Shown here: positions 9,042 to 18,054 of the stretch, one piece after another
Numbering within the stretch: position 1 is the stretch's first letter
How the letters are laid out: the number at the start of each line of letters is the position of its first letter
Source: Actinomycetota bacterium
GTDB lineage: Bacteria > Actinomycetota > Actinomycetes > S36-B12 > CAIYMF01
NCBI GenBank assembly: GCA_026393115.1
Contig: JAPLAU010000012.1
Location: forward strand, 1-64,000
Length of the DNA stretch: 64,000 nt
Direction: 5' to 3'
The notes under the pieces: generated by a model
Databases searched by the model: none
What the model saw: the letters and a program-made list of their open reading frames with translations, nothing else
What the model was told of the DNA's origin: nothing
Program-made: the position numbers and the translations under genes

Positions 9042-10088
9042 ATGGCTACCAACTACCGCATTGCTGTTATCGCCGGCGACGGCATCGGAACCGAGGTCGT
9101 CGATGAGGGCCTCAAAGTGCTGCGCGCAGCAGGTACTCCCGCGGGTCTGACGTTTGAGACCACCGAGTACGACCTGGGCTCCCGGCGCTACAACGCCACG
9201 GGCGAGACCCTGCCTCCGGCAGTGCTTGAGGAATTGCGAGGACACGATGCGATTCTGCTCGGTGCCATTGGTGACCCCAGCGTTCCGCCTGGTGTGCTTG
9301 AGCGTGGACTACTGCTCGCGCTGCGCTTCGCACTTGACCACCATGTGAACCTGCGCCCGGTGAAGTTGTACCCAGGTGTGATCTCTCCGCTGGCGGGCAA
9401 GGGGCCGGCCGACATCGACATGGTGGTGTGTCGCGAGGGCACCGAAGGTCCGTACGCGGGCGCGGGTGGTTCGCTGCGTAAGGGCACACCGCATGAGGTG
9501 GCCATCGAAGACAGTCTCAACACCCGCTTCGGGGTCGAGCGCATCGTGCGCGATGCGTTTGCGCGTGCCGAGCGTCGGCCGCGCAAGAAGGTGACCCTCG
9601 TGCACAAGACCAATGTGATCGTCAACGCGGGTGATCTCTGGCAGCGCACCTTCAACGAGGTGGCTGCCGAGCACCCTGGCATCGCTACCGACTACCTTCA
9701 CGTCGATGCCGCGGCAATGTTCTTTATCACCAACCCCGAGCGTTTCGACGTGGTCGTCACCGACAACCTGTTCGGCGACATCATCACCGACATCGGCGCG
9801 GCGATCGCCGGCGGAATTGGGCTTGCCGCGAGTGGCAACCTCGACCCCAGTCGCGCGAACCCCAGCATGTTCGAGCCGGTGCACGGTTCGGCGCCCGACA
9901 TCGCCGGACAAGGTAAGGCCAATCCCACCGCCACGGTGCTCAGCGTCGCGATGATGCTCGATCACCTCGGTGAGCCAGAGGTTGCAGCGACGGTTGAGGC
10001 GGCGGTGTCGGCCGACCTCGCCAGCCGCAGTGGCGTACGCAGCACCACTGAGATTGGTGATGCATTGGCCGCTGCAGTTGCAGGCTAA
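9042..10088 (+). CDS. leuB: 3-isopropylmalate dehydrogenase
   Basis: The 348-aa NAD-dependent oxidative decarboxylase starts [16 protein letters not shown]. Substrate arginines and catalytic residues of the isocitrate/isopropylmalate dehydrogenase family are present, with the metal site in [17 protein letters not shown] and NAD loop [14 protein letters not shown] (about residues 285-298). It acts in leucine synthesis and, with LeuCD, can convert citramalate derivatives to 2-oxobutyrate for isoleucine. ilvE follows 30 nt later, so the two are likely co-transcribed. Confidence 0.96.
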   Translation: MATNYRIAVIAGDGIGTEVVDEGLKVLRAAGTPAGLTFETTEYDLGSRRYNATGETLPPAVLEELRGHDAILLGAIGDPSVPPGVLERGLLLALRFALDHHVNLRPVKLYPGVISPLAGKGPADIDMVVCREGTEGPYAGAGGSLRKGTPHEVAIEDSLNTRFGVERIVRDAFARAERRPRKKVTLVHKTNVIVNAGDLWQRTFNEVAAEHPGIATDYLHVDAAAMFFITNPERFDVVVTDNLFGDIITDIGAAIAGGIGLAASGNLDPSRANPSMFEPVHGSAPDIAGQGKANPTATVLSVAMMLDHLGEPEVAATVEAAVSADLASRSGVRSTTEIGDALAAAVAG

Positions 10089-10118
10089 CCGCCTGCCCGA
10101 AAGGAGTACCGTCACCTC

Positions 10119-11264
10119 ATGAGTACCTCAGGTTCTATATCCGACGAGATTTCAACCGCGGGTTTGTTGGCATCGGCCATCGAGGTTCGACCGAGCGCCG
10201 CACGCGCCAGCGACGAACGGCGCGCCGAGATTCTGGCCGACCCCGGCTTCGGTCGTTTCCCCACCGATCACATGGTGCGCATCAAGTGGTCAGAGCAGCA
10301 TGGCTGGCACGAGGCCGTTCTTGAGTCGTACAGCCCGCTCGTATTCGACCCGATGACCAACTTCATTCACTACGGACAGTCGATCTTCGAAGGCCTCAAG
10401 GCGTACCGTCACGCCGACGGACACATCCGCACGTTCCGACCGCTTGCCAACGCCACGCGATTCCAAAAGTCAGCGCGCCGGTTGGCGATGGCCGAGTTGC
10501 CGCACGAGTTGTTCATCGGCTCGCTTGAGGCGCTGGTCAATGCCGACAGTGCGTGGGTGTCCGACGACCCCGAGAAGTCGCTCTACTTGCGCCCGTTCGA
10601 GTATTCGACTGAGGTCGGGTTGGGTGTGCGTCCGGCCAACGCGTACGAGTATGTGCTGATCGCGTCTCCCGCCGGTGCGTACTTCAAGCACGGGGTCAAG
10701 CCGGTGAGCGTGTGGCTTTCTGACGACTACGTGCGTGCGGTTCCGGGTGGAACGGGTGAAGCGAAATGCGCGGGTAACTACGCCGCCTCGCTGCTCGCGC
10801 AAGCTGAGGCCGCGGCCCACGATTGCGATCAGGTGGTGTGGCTCGACGGAATCGAGCGCCGCTGGGTTGAGGAAATGGGCGGAATGAATCTGTGCTTTGT
10901 GTACGGCACGGGCGACTCGGCCCGGCTAGTCACTCCGCCGTTGACCGGATCGCTGCTTCCGGGCATTACGCGCAACTCACTGCTCACGCTGTCGACCGAT
11001 CTGGGCATGCCGGCGAGCGAAGAGGCAATCAGCGTTGAGATGTGGCGTGAGGGTAACGAGTCGGGCGAGATTAGCGAGGTGTTTGCGTGCGGAACGGCAG
11101 CTGTCATCACGCCCGTCGGTCACGTGAAGTCGCGCGCCTTCGGAAATTGGACCATGGGTGATGGTGAGCCGGGTCCAGTCACGATGAAGATGCGCAAGGC
11201 GCTGCTCGATATTCAGACCGGCCGAGGTCCCGACAAGCACGCATGGATGCATACCTTGGTTTAA
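10119..11264 (+). CDS. ilvE: Branched-chain amino acid aminotransferase
   Basis: The 381-aa class IV PLP enzyme transfers the amino group from glutamate to the 2-oxo acids of leucine, isoleucine and valine, the last common step. The PLP lysine is in GGTGEAKCAGNYAAS (about residue 215), and the cofactor motif EEMGGMNLCFV follows. Length matches the BCAT-II type found in Actinobacteria. ATG 10119 follows AAAGGAG. It follows leuB and precedes cimA, keeping the pathway genes together. Confidence 0.95.
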   Translation: MSTSGSISDEISTAGLLASAIEVRPSAARASDERRAEILADPGFGRFPTDHMVRIKWSEQHGWHEAVLESYSPLVFDPMTNFIHYGQSIFEGLKAYRHADGHIRTFRPLANATRFQKSARRLAMAELPHELFIGSLEALVNADSAWVSDDPEKSLYLRPFEYSTEVGLGVRPANAYEYVLIASPAGAYFKHGVKPVSVWLSDDYVRAVPGGTGEAKCAGNYAASLLAQAEAAAHDCDQVVWLDGIERRWVEEMGGMNLCFVYGTGDSARLVTPPLTGSLLPGITRNSLLTLSTDLGMPASEEAISVEMWREGNESGEISEVFACGTAAVITPVGHVKSRAFGNWTMGDGEPGPVTMKMRKALLDIQTGRGPDKHAWMHTLV

Positions 11265-11308
11265 GCCCTGGTCTGGTGTTACTGCTGTACACGTGGCAGA
11301 CTAAGCCC

Positions 11309-11353
11309 ATGCACAGCAGCAGCATCATTATTAGAGAGCGCGTCGACGTCTAA
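11309..11353 (+). CDS. Leader peptide of cimA (Ile-Ile-Ile)
   Basis: A 14-codon frame reads MHSSSIIIRERVDV and has three consecutive isoleucine codons (ATC ATT ATT). A CAGACT hexamer (11297-11302) stands 6 nt before the ATG, matching the leaderless spacing seen elsewhere with one consensus mismatch. A hairpin whose 8-bp stem is GCGCGTCG with CGACGCGC (11338-11345, 11362-11369) overlaps the peptide's end, and a strong terminator follows. Stalling at the Ile codons should allow transcription of cimA when isoleucyl-tRNA is scarce. Confidence 0.85.
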   Translation: MHSSSIIIRERVDV

Positions 11354-11372
11354 ACTGACGACGACGCGCACA

Positions 11373-11401
11373 CCCCTTCGCCAATTGGCGAGGGGGTTTT
11401 T
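11373..11401 (+). terminator. Attenuator terminator before cimA
   Basis: CCCCTTCGCC pairs with GGCGAGGGGG around an AATT loop (11373-11396, one G-T pair) and is followed at once by TTTTT. It lies between the Ile leader peptide and the cimA ribosome site, as expected for a transcription attenuator. Confidence 0.88.
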
Positions 11402-11426
11402 CATTGCCCAGTTAGCGGAGGACCCG

Positions 11427-13004
11427 ATGGACAGCCCCGACGAATCGTTCCACGTCTACGACACCACGTTGCGCGATGGCGCGCAGCGCGAGGGCATTTC
11501 GTACTCGGTTGAGGACAAGCTCACCGTTGCGCGTCTGCTCGACGGCTATGGCGTTGGTTTCATTGAGGGCGGTTGGCCGGGCGCACTTCCAAAGGACACT
11601 GAGTTCTTCGCGCGTGCCGCCACCGAGTTGAACCTCGTGAATGCTGAACTCGTGGCATTCGGTGCCACGCGCAAAGCGGGAATCGCGGTTGCTGACGATG
11701 CTCAGGTGCAGGCGCTGGTCGATTCCGGTGCGCCCGTCATCACCCTCGTCGCCAAGAGTGACGTGCGGCATGTGACTGAGGCCTTGCGCACGACGCTCGA
11801 CGAGAACATTGCGATGGTCACCGACACGGTGGCGCATCTGGTGGCTCTGGGGCGTCGAGTGTTTGTCGACTGTGAGCACTTCTTCGACGGCTACTTGCAC
11901 GACCCCGACTACGGCGTGCGGTTGTTGAAGGCCGCCTTCGAGGCGGGCGCAAGTGTGGGCGTGCTGTGCGACACCAACGGCGGCATGCTTCCCAGTGGCA
12001 TCTCGCGCATCGTGACCGACGTGTCAGCGCGCACGGGCGGGCGACTGGGCATTCACTGTCAGGATGACACCGGGTGCGCGGTGGCGAATTCCATTGCTGC
12101 GGTTGAAGCGGGTGTCACGCACGTTCAGGGCACGGCGAATGGTTATGGCGAGCGCACGGGTAACGCCGACCTGTTTGTGGTCGTTCCTGACCTAGAACTC
12201 AAGCTCGGCATGAAGGTGATACCCGACGGCAAGTTGCGCGAGACCATGCGCATTGCTCATGCGATTGCAGAGATTGCCAACCTTGCTCCCAACACACATC
12301 AGCCGTATGCGGGTGTGTCGTCGTTCGCGCACAAGGCAGGCCTGCACGCCTCTGCGTTGAAAGTGAACTCGGATTTGTACAACCACATCGACGCCACCGA
12401 GGTCGGCAACGATATGCGCGTACTCGTCACTGAGATGGCGGGCCGGGCTTCCATCGAACTCAAGGGACGCGAGTTGGGGTACGACCTCACCGAAGATCCG
12501 GAGGTTGTGAGCCGGGTGGTCGAACGCGTCAAGTCACTTGAGGCGCAGGGGTGGACCTTCGAGGCGGCCGATGCGTCGTTCGAGTTGATCTTGCAGGACG
12601 AACTGCAAGGTGGTCGGGTGCGCCCGTTCGAGGTTGAGTCGTGGCGCACGATCGTTGAGCAACGTCCCGACGGCGAGGTCGTGAGCGAAGCGACGGTCAA
12701 GGTGCATGCGTTAGGTGAGCGCATCATTGCGACCGGCGAGGGCAACGGCCCCGTGAATGCACTCGACAAGGCATTACGTGCTGCCTTGGTACAGATCTAC
12801 CCGGCGCTTGCGAAGTTGCAGTTGATTGACTACAAGGTCCGCATCCTCGAAGGAGCACAGGGTACGGGTGCGGTCACTCGCGTGTTGATCGAGACGCGCG
12901 AAGGCGAGCGCACGTGGAACACCGTGGGCGTGCATGAAAACGTCATCGCCGCGTCGTGGTGGGCACTGCGCGATTCACTCGAGTATGGATTGCTCGAACG
13001 GTAA
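11427..13004 (+). CDS. cimA: (R)-citramalate synthase, CimA family
   Basis: The 525-aa protein resembles LeuA but belongs to the distinct citramalate synthase group: it begins with FHVYDTTLRDGAQREG and has the FIEGGWPGALPKD motif, then the metal histidines (IHCQDDTG region) and a C-terminal LeuA-type regulatory domain. It condenses pyruvate with acetyl-CoA to citramalate, which LeuCD and LeuB turn into 2-oxobutyrate for isoleucine. The start is ATG 11427 with GCGGAGG before it; a TTG further upstream in frame lies inside the terminator. The Ile leader peptide supports this function over 2-isopropylmalate synthase. Confidence 0.93.
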   Translation: MDSPDESFHVYDTTLRDGAQREGISYSVEDKLTVARLLDGYGVGFIEGGWPGALPKDTEFFARAATELNLVNAELVAFGATRKAGIAVADDAQVQALVDSGAPVITLVAKSDVRHVTEALRTTLDENIAMVTDTVAHLVALGRRVFVDCEHFFDGYLHDPDYGVRLLKAAFEAGASVGVLCDTNGGMLPSGISRIVTDVSARTGGRLGIHCQDDTGCAVANSIAAVEAGVTHVQGTANGYGERTGNADLFVVVPDLELKLGMKVIPDGKLRETMRIAHAIAEIANLAPNTHQPYAGVSSFAHKAGLHASALKVNSDLYNHIDATEVGNDMRVLVTEMAGRASIELKGRELGYDLTEDPEVVSRVVERVKSLEAQGWTFEAADASFELILQDELQGGRVRPFEVESWRTIVEQRPDGEVVSEATVKVHALGERIIATGEGNGPVNALDKALRAALVQIYPALAKLQLIDYKVRILEGAQGTGAVTRVLIETREGERTWNTVGVHENVIAASWWALRDSLEYGLLER

Positions 13005-13017
13005 CTCTTATTCTGAG

Positions 13018-13296
13018 TTAGTCAGCGATTTCTTCCCACCACTGACACCACCACTCGAATCCCACCGGGATTCGTAGCTTGGGGTGCCAGCAGTAGGCGA
13101 TGTCCTTGTCAGTGTCGAGGTAGTACAGGCAGTTGCCGCACTTCTCGTCCTGGTAGGGCCGACCGCGCAGGATGGCGTCCTCAATCAGCAGGCCGAACTT
13201 CATGGCCAATTCCTCATCGACCTCCTGGGGCTCAGGGGCGCTGATGACCTGGTCGTAGATATCTTCGGCGGGTCCGCCATGCGGGTTTTCAGTCAT
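13018..13296 (-). CDS. Small Cys/Trp-rich conserved protein of unknown function
   Basis: The 92-aa soluble protein has an acidic N-terminal half and a C-terminal motif CGNCLYYLDTDKD, then YCWHPKLRIPVG, then WWCQWW. The four cysteines (C-x2-C, C-x13-C and C-x15-C spacings approximately) could bind zinc or a small iron-sulfur cluster; the pattern recalls HiPIP-like small subunits, but that is only a resemblance from memory. It is convergent with cimA, 13 bp away. A TAGGAA box 6 nt before the ATG suggests a leaderless start. No function is assigned. Confidence 0.75.
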   Translation of the reverse strand: MTENPHGGPAEDIYDQVISAPEPQEVDEELAMKFGLLIEDAILRGRPYQDEKCGNCLYYLDTDKDIAYCWHPKLRIPVGFEWWCQWWEEIAD

Positions 13297-13347
13297 GGGA
13301 TGTTCCTACCACCGCCGGGTCCGGACTGCCACTAGGGGCTGGTTCAT

Positions 13348-13400
13348 GGGGTAAGAAAACTGCGTCTATGCGTGCTGAATGTCCCCCCATGCGGAAGGGG
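13348..13400 (-). repeat. Dispersed ~53-bp repeat, copy A
   Basis: This copy is on the minus strand between the small Cys/Trp protein and the FAH-family gene. It shares with copies at 31679-31732 and 37092-37145 the blocks GCATGGGGGGACA and CACGCATAGACGCAGTTTT, with CCCC at both ends. It ends 20 bp before the -10 box of the next gene. Confidence 0.9.
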
Positions 13401-13420
13401 AGGGGGTGGGGGAGGGCGGG

Positions 13421-13426
13421 TAGGGT
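13421..13426 (+). promoter_or_regulatory. -10 box of the FAH-family gene
   Basis: TAGGGT lies 6 nt before ATG 13433 with no ribosome site between, which predicts a leaderless mRNA. It would also drive gltX. Confidence 0.5.
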
Positions 13427-13432
13427 GACGGC

Positions 13433-14233
13433 ATGAAGATTGCTCGGTTTGCGCACCGTGACTCCAGCGTCGGCGACGTGTCGTTCGGAATCGTTGAAGG
13501 ACTCGACGAACACGACGAACCCACCCCCTCGACTCAGATTTCCGAACTCGACGGCCACCCATTCGGCACCACCGATCTCACCGGCGTGGTGTTCCCGTTC
13601 AGCGATGTACGCCTTCTGGCGCCGGTTATTCCGAGCAAGATCATTGCCGTGGGCCGCAACTATGCCGCTCACATCGAGGAGATGGGCAGCACCGTGCCCG
13701 ACGAGCCGATGATCTTCCTCAAGCCGAGCACTTCGATCATCGGTCCGGGCGACACCATCCGACTGCCCGCCTCGAGCAGCGAAGTCGACCACGAGGCCGA
13801 ACTCGCCGTGGTCATCGGCCGCCTGTGCCGCAATGTTCCGGTTGAGACTGCCCTCGATGTAGTGCTGGGCTACACCTGCTCCAACGACGTCAGTGCGCGC
13901 GATCACCAGCGCAGCGACGGTCAGTGGGGTCGGGCGAAGGGCTTCGACACCTTCTGCCCGCTCGGTCCGTGGATTGCCACCAACGTCGACCCCGCCGACC
14001 TGCGTATCACCTGCTCGGTCGGCGACGACCTGCGTCAGGACTCCACCACTGCGTTACTGCTGCGCGATGTTGCCACACTCGTCTCCTGGATCTCGGGAGT
14101 GATGACGCTGCTGCCCGGTGACGTGATTCTTACCGGAACTCCGGCGGGCGTGGGTCGCATCACAGCAGGCGATGTTGTCCAGGTGTCGATCGACGGCATT
14201 GGAACTCTTGAGAATCCGGTTGATCATGGCTGA
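13433..14233 (+). CDS. Fumarylacetoacetate hydrolase-family protein
   Basis: The 266-aa protein has the FAH fold: [17 protein letters not shown] (about residues 64-80), metal ligands in [11 protein letters not shown], and the active-site stretch NDVSARDHQ followed by [15 protein letters not shown]. Members hydrolyse or isomerise/decarboxylate 2-oxo acids such as fumarylpyruvate, hydroxyhepta-dienedioate or acylpyruvates; the closest functional group cannot be settled by eye. Its stop overlaps the gltX start by 8 bp, a gene pair often seen in Actinobacteria, so the two are translationally coupled. Confidence 0.88.
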   Translation: MKIARFAHRDSSVGDVSFGIVEGLDEHDEPTPSTQISELDGHPFGTTDLTGVVFPFSDVRLLAPVIPSKIIAVGRNYAAHIEEMGSTVPDEPMIFLKPSTSIIGPGDTIRLPASSSEVDHEAELAVVIGRLCRNVPVETALDVVLGYTCSNDVSARDHQRSDGQWGRAKGFDTFCPLGPWIATNVDPADLRITCSVGDDLRQDSTTALLLRDVATLVSWISGVMTLLPGDVILTGTPAGVGRITAGDVVQVSIDGIGTLENPVDHG

Positions 14234-15704
14234 GCCATCGTCCGTACGCGTTCGTTTCTGTCCCTCACCCACAGGTCACCCACACGTTGGTCTGGCTCGC
14301 ACTGCCTTGTTCAACTGGGCCTACGCCCGTCACACGGGCGGAACCTTCGTGTTCCGCATCGAAGACACCGACAGTGCGCGCGACAGCGAAGAGTCGTATG
14401 AGGCGTTGCTCGACGCGCTGCGCTGGCTCGGTCTCGACTGGGATGAAGGCCCCGAAGTCGGTGGACCACATGAGCCGTACCGGCAGTCAGAGCGCATGCC
14501 GATCTACTCCGATGTCGCCGCGCGTCTGGTTGAGGCGGGCTGGGCCTACGAGGCCTTCTCGACAGCCGACGAAGTCGAGACGCGTCGCAGGGCCGCGGGC
14601 CAAGACCCCAAACTCGGTTACGACAACTTTGACCGCAACCTCACCGACGAGCAGAAGGCCGCGTTCCGTGCCGAGGGGCGCGATCCCGTGCTTCGGCTGC
14701 GCATGCCCGACCGCGATTGGACTTGGACTGATCTCGTGCGCGGTGACGTGACGTTCGCTAACGATCACGTGCCCGACTTCGTGATCGTGCGCGGCAACGG
14801 CGAGCCGCTCTACACCTTGGTGAACCCCGTCGACGACGCGCTGATGGGAATCACGCACGTGCTGCGCGGTGAAGATCTGCTGTCGAGCACTCCGCGCCAA
14901 CTGGCCATGTACGAGGCGCTCGCCGCAATCGGCGTCACCGACGGCCTCGTCCCACTGTTTGGTCATCTGCCGTATGTGATGGGGGAAGGCAACAAGAAGC
15001 TTTCCAAGCGCGATCCCGAGTCGAACCTGTTCTGGTACCGCGACAACGGGTATCTGCCCGAAGCGCTCGCGAATTACTTGGCACTGCTTGGCTGGTCGAT
15101 CGGTGACGATCGCGAGTTCTTCAGTCTCGCCGACATGGGTGAGGTGTTCGATGTCGCACGCGTCAATCCCAACCCGGCACGCTTCGATATCAAGAAGTGC
15201 ACAGCGATCAACGGTGACTGGATTCGCACGCTCACGTGCGACGACCTCGGTGCGCGATTGCTCCCGTTCCTTCAGCGCCAGGGCGTACTGCCGGTCGATC
15301 CGTCGCCCGAGCAGGCCGCGATGCTGTCGGCGGCCGTTCCGTTGGTGCAAGAGCGCATGGAGAACCTCGTTCAGGGTGCGAACATGCTGGGCTTCCTGTT
15401 CGTCGACGAGGCCGATTTCGCGCTCGACGATGATGCGCGTGCCGCTGTGGCCGGCGCGGGCGAACCGCTCGTCGCCGCTCGCGCTGCGCTCGCCGAACTG
15501 CGCAGTTGGGTCACGGCCGACATTGAGGGCTCGCTGCGCGCGGCACTGATTGAGGGCCTTGGGCTCAAACCGCGGGTGGCATTTGGTTCCGTGCGCGCCG
15601 CCCTCAGTGGCCGTCGAGTGTCTCCGCCCTTGTTTGAATCGATCGAATTGCTCGGTCGCGAGCGCACGTTGGCGCGTCTTGATCGAGTGATCGACGGGGC
15701 TTAG
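14226..15704 (+). CDS. gltX: Glutamyl-tRNA synthetase
   Basis: The 492-aa class I synthetase charges tRNA-Glu. The HIGH-equivalent motif is [14 protein letters not shown] (about residues 17-30) and the KMSKS-equivalent is [10 protein letters not shown] (about residues 259-268). The C-terminal anticodon-binding domain is present. ATG 14226 is preferred because [17 protein letters not shown] gives the normal N-terminus; it overlaps the upstream stop. tRNA-Gln and tRNA-Glu genes follow directly, a fitting neighbourhood. Whether it also charges tRNA-Gln (with GatCAB elsewhere) cannot be told. Confidence 0.97.
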   Translation: MAEPSSVRVRFCPSPTGHPHVGLARTALFNWAYARHTGGTFVFRIEDTDSARDSEESYEALLDALRWLGLDWDEGPEVGGPHEPYRQSERMPIYSDVAARLVEAGWAYEAFSTADEVETRRRAAGQDPKLGYDNFDRNLTDEQKAAFRAEGRDPVLRLRMPDRDWTWTDLVRGDVTFANDHVPDFVIVRGNGEPLYTLVNPVDDALMGITHVLRGEDLLSSTPRQLAMYEALAAIGVTDGLVPLFGHLPYVMGEGNKKLSKRDPESNLFWYRDNGYLPEALANYLALLGWSIGDDREFFSLADMGEVFDVARVNPNPARFDIKKCTAINGDWIRTLTCDDLGARLLPFLQRQGVLPVDPSPEQAAMLSAAVPLVQERMENLVQGANMLGFLFVDEADFALDDDARAAVAGAGEPLVAARAALAELRSWVTADIEGSLRAALIEGLGLKPRVAFGSVRAALSGRRVSPPLFESIELLGRERTLARLDRVIDGA

Positions 15705-15735
15705 ACCTCGGTTCGAACGACGCCACGCTGACGGG

Positions 15736-15741
15736 TATGCT
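15736..15741 (+). promoter_or_regulatory. Probable -10 box of the tRNA operon
   Basis: TATGCT stands about 57 bp before the first tRNA; the upstream TTCGAA (15712-15717) is a weak -35 candidate at an 18-bp spacing. Confidence 0.35.
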
Positions 15742-15798
15742 GAGTCGGCATTGTCAGACCGGAAAGCACCTCGTCAAAGGCGCAGTTCGGTCTGGTAG

Positions 15799-15870
15799 TG
15801 GGGTATGGGGTAATTGGCAGCCCGCCTCGCTCTGGACGAGGTAGTTCAGGTTCGAGTCCTGGTACCCCAG
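15799..15870 (+). tRNA. tRNA-Gln (anticodon CUG)
   Basis: The 72-nt cloverleaf has acceptor arms TGGGGTA and TACCCCA with discriminator G, anticodon stem CCTCG/CGAGG with loop CTCTGGA (anticodon CTG), and a T arm with loop TTCGAGT. CCA is not encoded. Confidence 0.95.
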
Positions 15871-15931
15871 CGCTGCAGGAAGTGATTCCTGTCTGCGTTT
15901 GGGAAACTGTGTGCGTTTGGAAAAGCAGTAC

Positions 15932-16004
15932 GGCCCCGTTGTGTAGTGGCCTAGCACGCCGCCCTCTCAAGGCGGTAGCGCGGGTTCGAATCCCGTCGGG
16001 GCTA
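15932..16004 (+). tRNA. tRNA-Glu (anticodon CUC)
   Basis: Acceptor arms GGCCCCG and CGGGGCT (first pair G-U), discriminator A, anticodon stem CCGCC/GGCGG with loop CTCTCAA (anticodon CTC), and T loop TTCGAAT. CCA is not encoded. It lies 61 nt after tRNA-Gln, probably in one transcript. Confidence 0.95.
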
Positions 16005-16012
16005 CGCGAAAT

Positions 16013-16041
16013 GGAGGGCTCGGGCATTGCCCGGGCCCTCC
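16013..16041 (+). terminator. Hairpin after the tRNA genes
   Basis: GGAGGGCTCGGGC pairs with GCCCGGGCCCTCC (one mismatch) around ATT. It follows tRNA-Glu by 8 nt and has no T-run; it probably ends the tRNA transcript. Confidence 0.65.
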
Positions 16042-16089
16042 TGCCATGTCTGAACCGGTAACGTCACGCTTGAGACGCGGGAGGTTTAG

Positions 16090-18054
16090 ATGGCAACAGA
16101 AATTGTCGGACGTGCACAGCAGGTGGGTCTTGTGATGGCTGCCGCGGCGGTGCCGGGCACCTTTGAGCGCTCATTGTCAGATCGCACCTGGATCGATCAG
16201 GGCCTGATAACGGGCCTTGCCACGGGCACCCACTTCCTGTTGAGCGTGATGACGCAGGACGCCATTGACACCGCGGGTGTCGCGCTGTCGACGGCCCTGC
16301 CCCTTCCGACCCGGTGGAGCGACACCCAACGGGCCGACGTGATGACGTTGGCTCTTGACCTCGCAGCTATTCCTCTGGGTCTTGCTGCCTTTCGACTGGT
16401 CAAGCGCGAGGAGCACGAAACCTGGCCTCGCGGCATCGCCCGACAATCAGCGTGGCGACTGTGGGTCACCGGCCTCGGCGGCGCCATTCTGGTCGGCTCC
16501 ACCGCTGCAGCGCGTGTGGTCGACCATCGACTCGGAGCGAACGGAAAGATCGCCCGCCTGCCGGTGGCCATTCCCGTGGCGATCGGGGTTGACCTCGCCC
16601 TTGAGCGGCTCAGCCAGCGAGCGTGGCCGGCCGAGCACCGTACCGATCCGGCAGGTCGCGGTCCCCTCCTCGGCCTGGCAGCCGGCACGGGTGTGGTGTT
16701 GGTTCTTGCGGGCGGCACTGCGGCCGAGTCGTGGGCAGCTAGGCAATTGGGCTCGATCGGTTATCGGGTGCTGCCGATTTCTGAAGATCTCTGGCGTCGG
16801 GCCGGCCACGTGGTGGCACTCGGAGCCGCGGCTGCCATCACCTCCATGCTCTGGAACCGGGCGATGGGCGGCATTGAGTCAGGCACCTCCCAGTTCGACG
16901 AGGGGATGGATGAGTCAGTGCCAGGACTGTGGACCACTCCGATGGTCAGCGGCCATCCGGAGAGCCTCGTGCCGTGGGCATCGATGGGTCGCGAAGGGCG
17001 TCGGCATGTGGCCACCAGCGTGCGGCCGGTGCCATTCGGCGACGGCCCCACCGCACTGCACGGTGTGCCACGCCCCGAACTATCGATTCGCACCGTCATG
17101 GAAGAAGATGCCCGGGCGGTGCCGATCTCAGTGTTCGTCGGACTCGACACTGCTCCCACCGCTACCGAACGGGTCGACATCGCACTGGCTGAGATGGACC
17201 GTACCGACGCATGGTCGCGTTCGCTCCTCATGCTCATCTCGCCGACGGGTACCGGCTACGTGAACTATGTGGCGATGGCTGCGGCGCAATACATGACGCG
17301 CGGCGACATGGCGTCGATCACGTTGCAATATTCTAAGCGCCCGTCGCCGTTGTCGCTCGGAAAAATTGGTGATGCGCGTGAGCAGAACCGGTTGCTGTGG
17401 TTGCGCATCCTCGAGCGCGTGCGTGCGATGGCGCCGGAAGACCGGCCACGCGTGGTCGTGTTCGGTGAGTCACTGGGCGCGCACACGAGCCAAGCCGCCT
17501 TCGAAGGGTGGGGAACCCTTGGGCCAGAAGCGCTCGGAATCGACCGGGCGCTGTGGATCGGAACTCCCGCCGCGTCGAAGTGGCGCCGCGAAGTAACGGG
17601 CGCCGATCGGCCCGATGTCGATCGCGCGCTGGTGTGTGAAGTCAACGACTACGAAGAGTTCCGCGCGCTGGGTGATGCCCGCGAGAAGGTGCGGTATTGC
17701 CTGCTCAATCACGACAACGACGGAGTCACCAAGTTCGGCCCCAGTTTGCTGGCGCACAGGCCGTCATGGTTGAACCCGGGCCGCCCAGCGATTGAGGAAG
17801 TCCCGGGACGGTCGCCGCGCGGTGTACCTGCGTCGATGCGTTGGCGTTCGGGTACGACGTTCTTTCAACTATTGATCGATATGAAGAATGCGCAGATTCC
17901 CGGTTCGTACCGCGCGTGGGCGCACGACTATCGACCCGACCTGCCCGAATTCATCCGCGACATCTTTGGACTCGAGTGCAGCGACGAGCAGCTCGAACGA
18001 ATCAAGGTTGCGTGTGAGCAACGCGAGGAATTCCGCGAGGCAGTGTTCTCGTAG
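16090..18054 (+). CDS. Membrane-anchored alpha/beta-hydrolase (Abhydrolase_9 family)
   Basis: The 654-aa protein has an N-terminal half with several hydrophobic segments (for example LPVAIPVAIGVDLAL and GLAAGTGVVLVLAGG), as in the Abhydrolase_9 N-terminal membrane region, and a C-terminal alpha/beta-hydrolase with the nucleophile elbow GESLGAHTS (about residue 460) and a conserved NHDNDGVTKFGP stretch that may supply the histidine. Related proteins in mycobacteria and other Actinobacteria are uncharacterised lipase/esterase-like enzymes. ATG 16090 follows GGGAGGT. It is alone between the tRNAs and the convergent IclR gene. Confidence 0.85.
   Translation: MATEIVGRAQQVGLVMAAAAVPGTFERSLSDRTWIDQGLITGLATGTHFLLSVMTQDAIDTAGVALSTALPLPTRWSDTQRADVMTLALDLAAIPLGLAAFRLVKREEHETWPRGIARQSAWRLWVTGLGGAILVGSTAAARVVDHRLGANGKIARLPVAIPVAIGVDLALERLSQRAWPAEHRTDPAGRGPLLGLAAGTGVVLVLAGGTAAESWAARQLGSIGYRVLPISEDLWRRAGHVVALGAAAAITSMLWNRAMGGIESGTSQFDEGMDESVPGLWTTPMVSGHPESLVPWASMGREGRRHVATSVRPVPFGDGPTALHGVPRPELSIRTVMEEDARAVPISVFVGLDTAPTATERVDIALAEMDRTDAWSRSLLMLISPTGTGYVNYVAMAAAQYMTRGDMASITLQYSKRPSPLSLGKIGDAREQNRLLWLRILERVRAMAPEDRPRVVVFGESLGAHTSQAAFEGWGTLGPEALGIDRALWIGTPAASKWRREVTGADRPDVDRALVCEVNDYEEFRALGDAREKVRYCLLNHDNDGVTKFGPSLLAHRPSWLNPGRPAIEEVPGRSPRGVPASMRWRSGTTFFQLLIDMKNAQIPGSYRAWAHDYRPDLPEFIRDIFGLECSDEQLERIKVACEQREEFREAVFS

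Noticed and set aside
11385-11426. Earlier TTG start for cimA
   Set aside because: It lies inside the attenuator terminator; ATG 11427 has a proper ribosome site and the family N-terminus.
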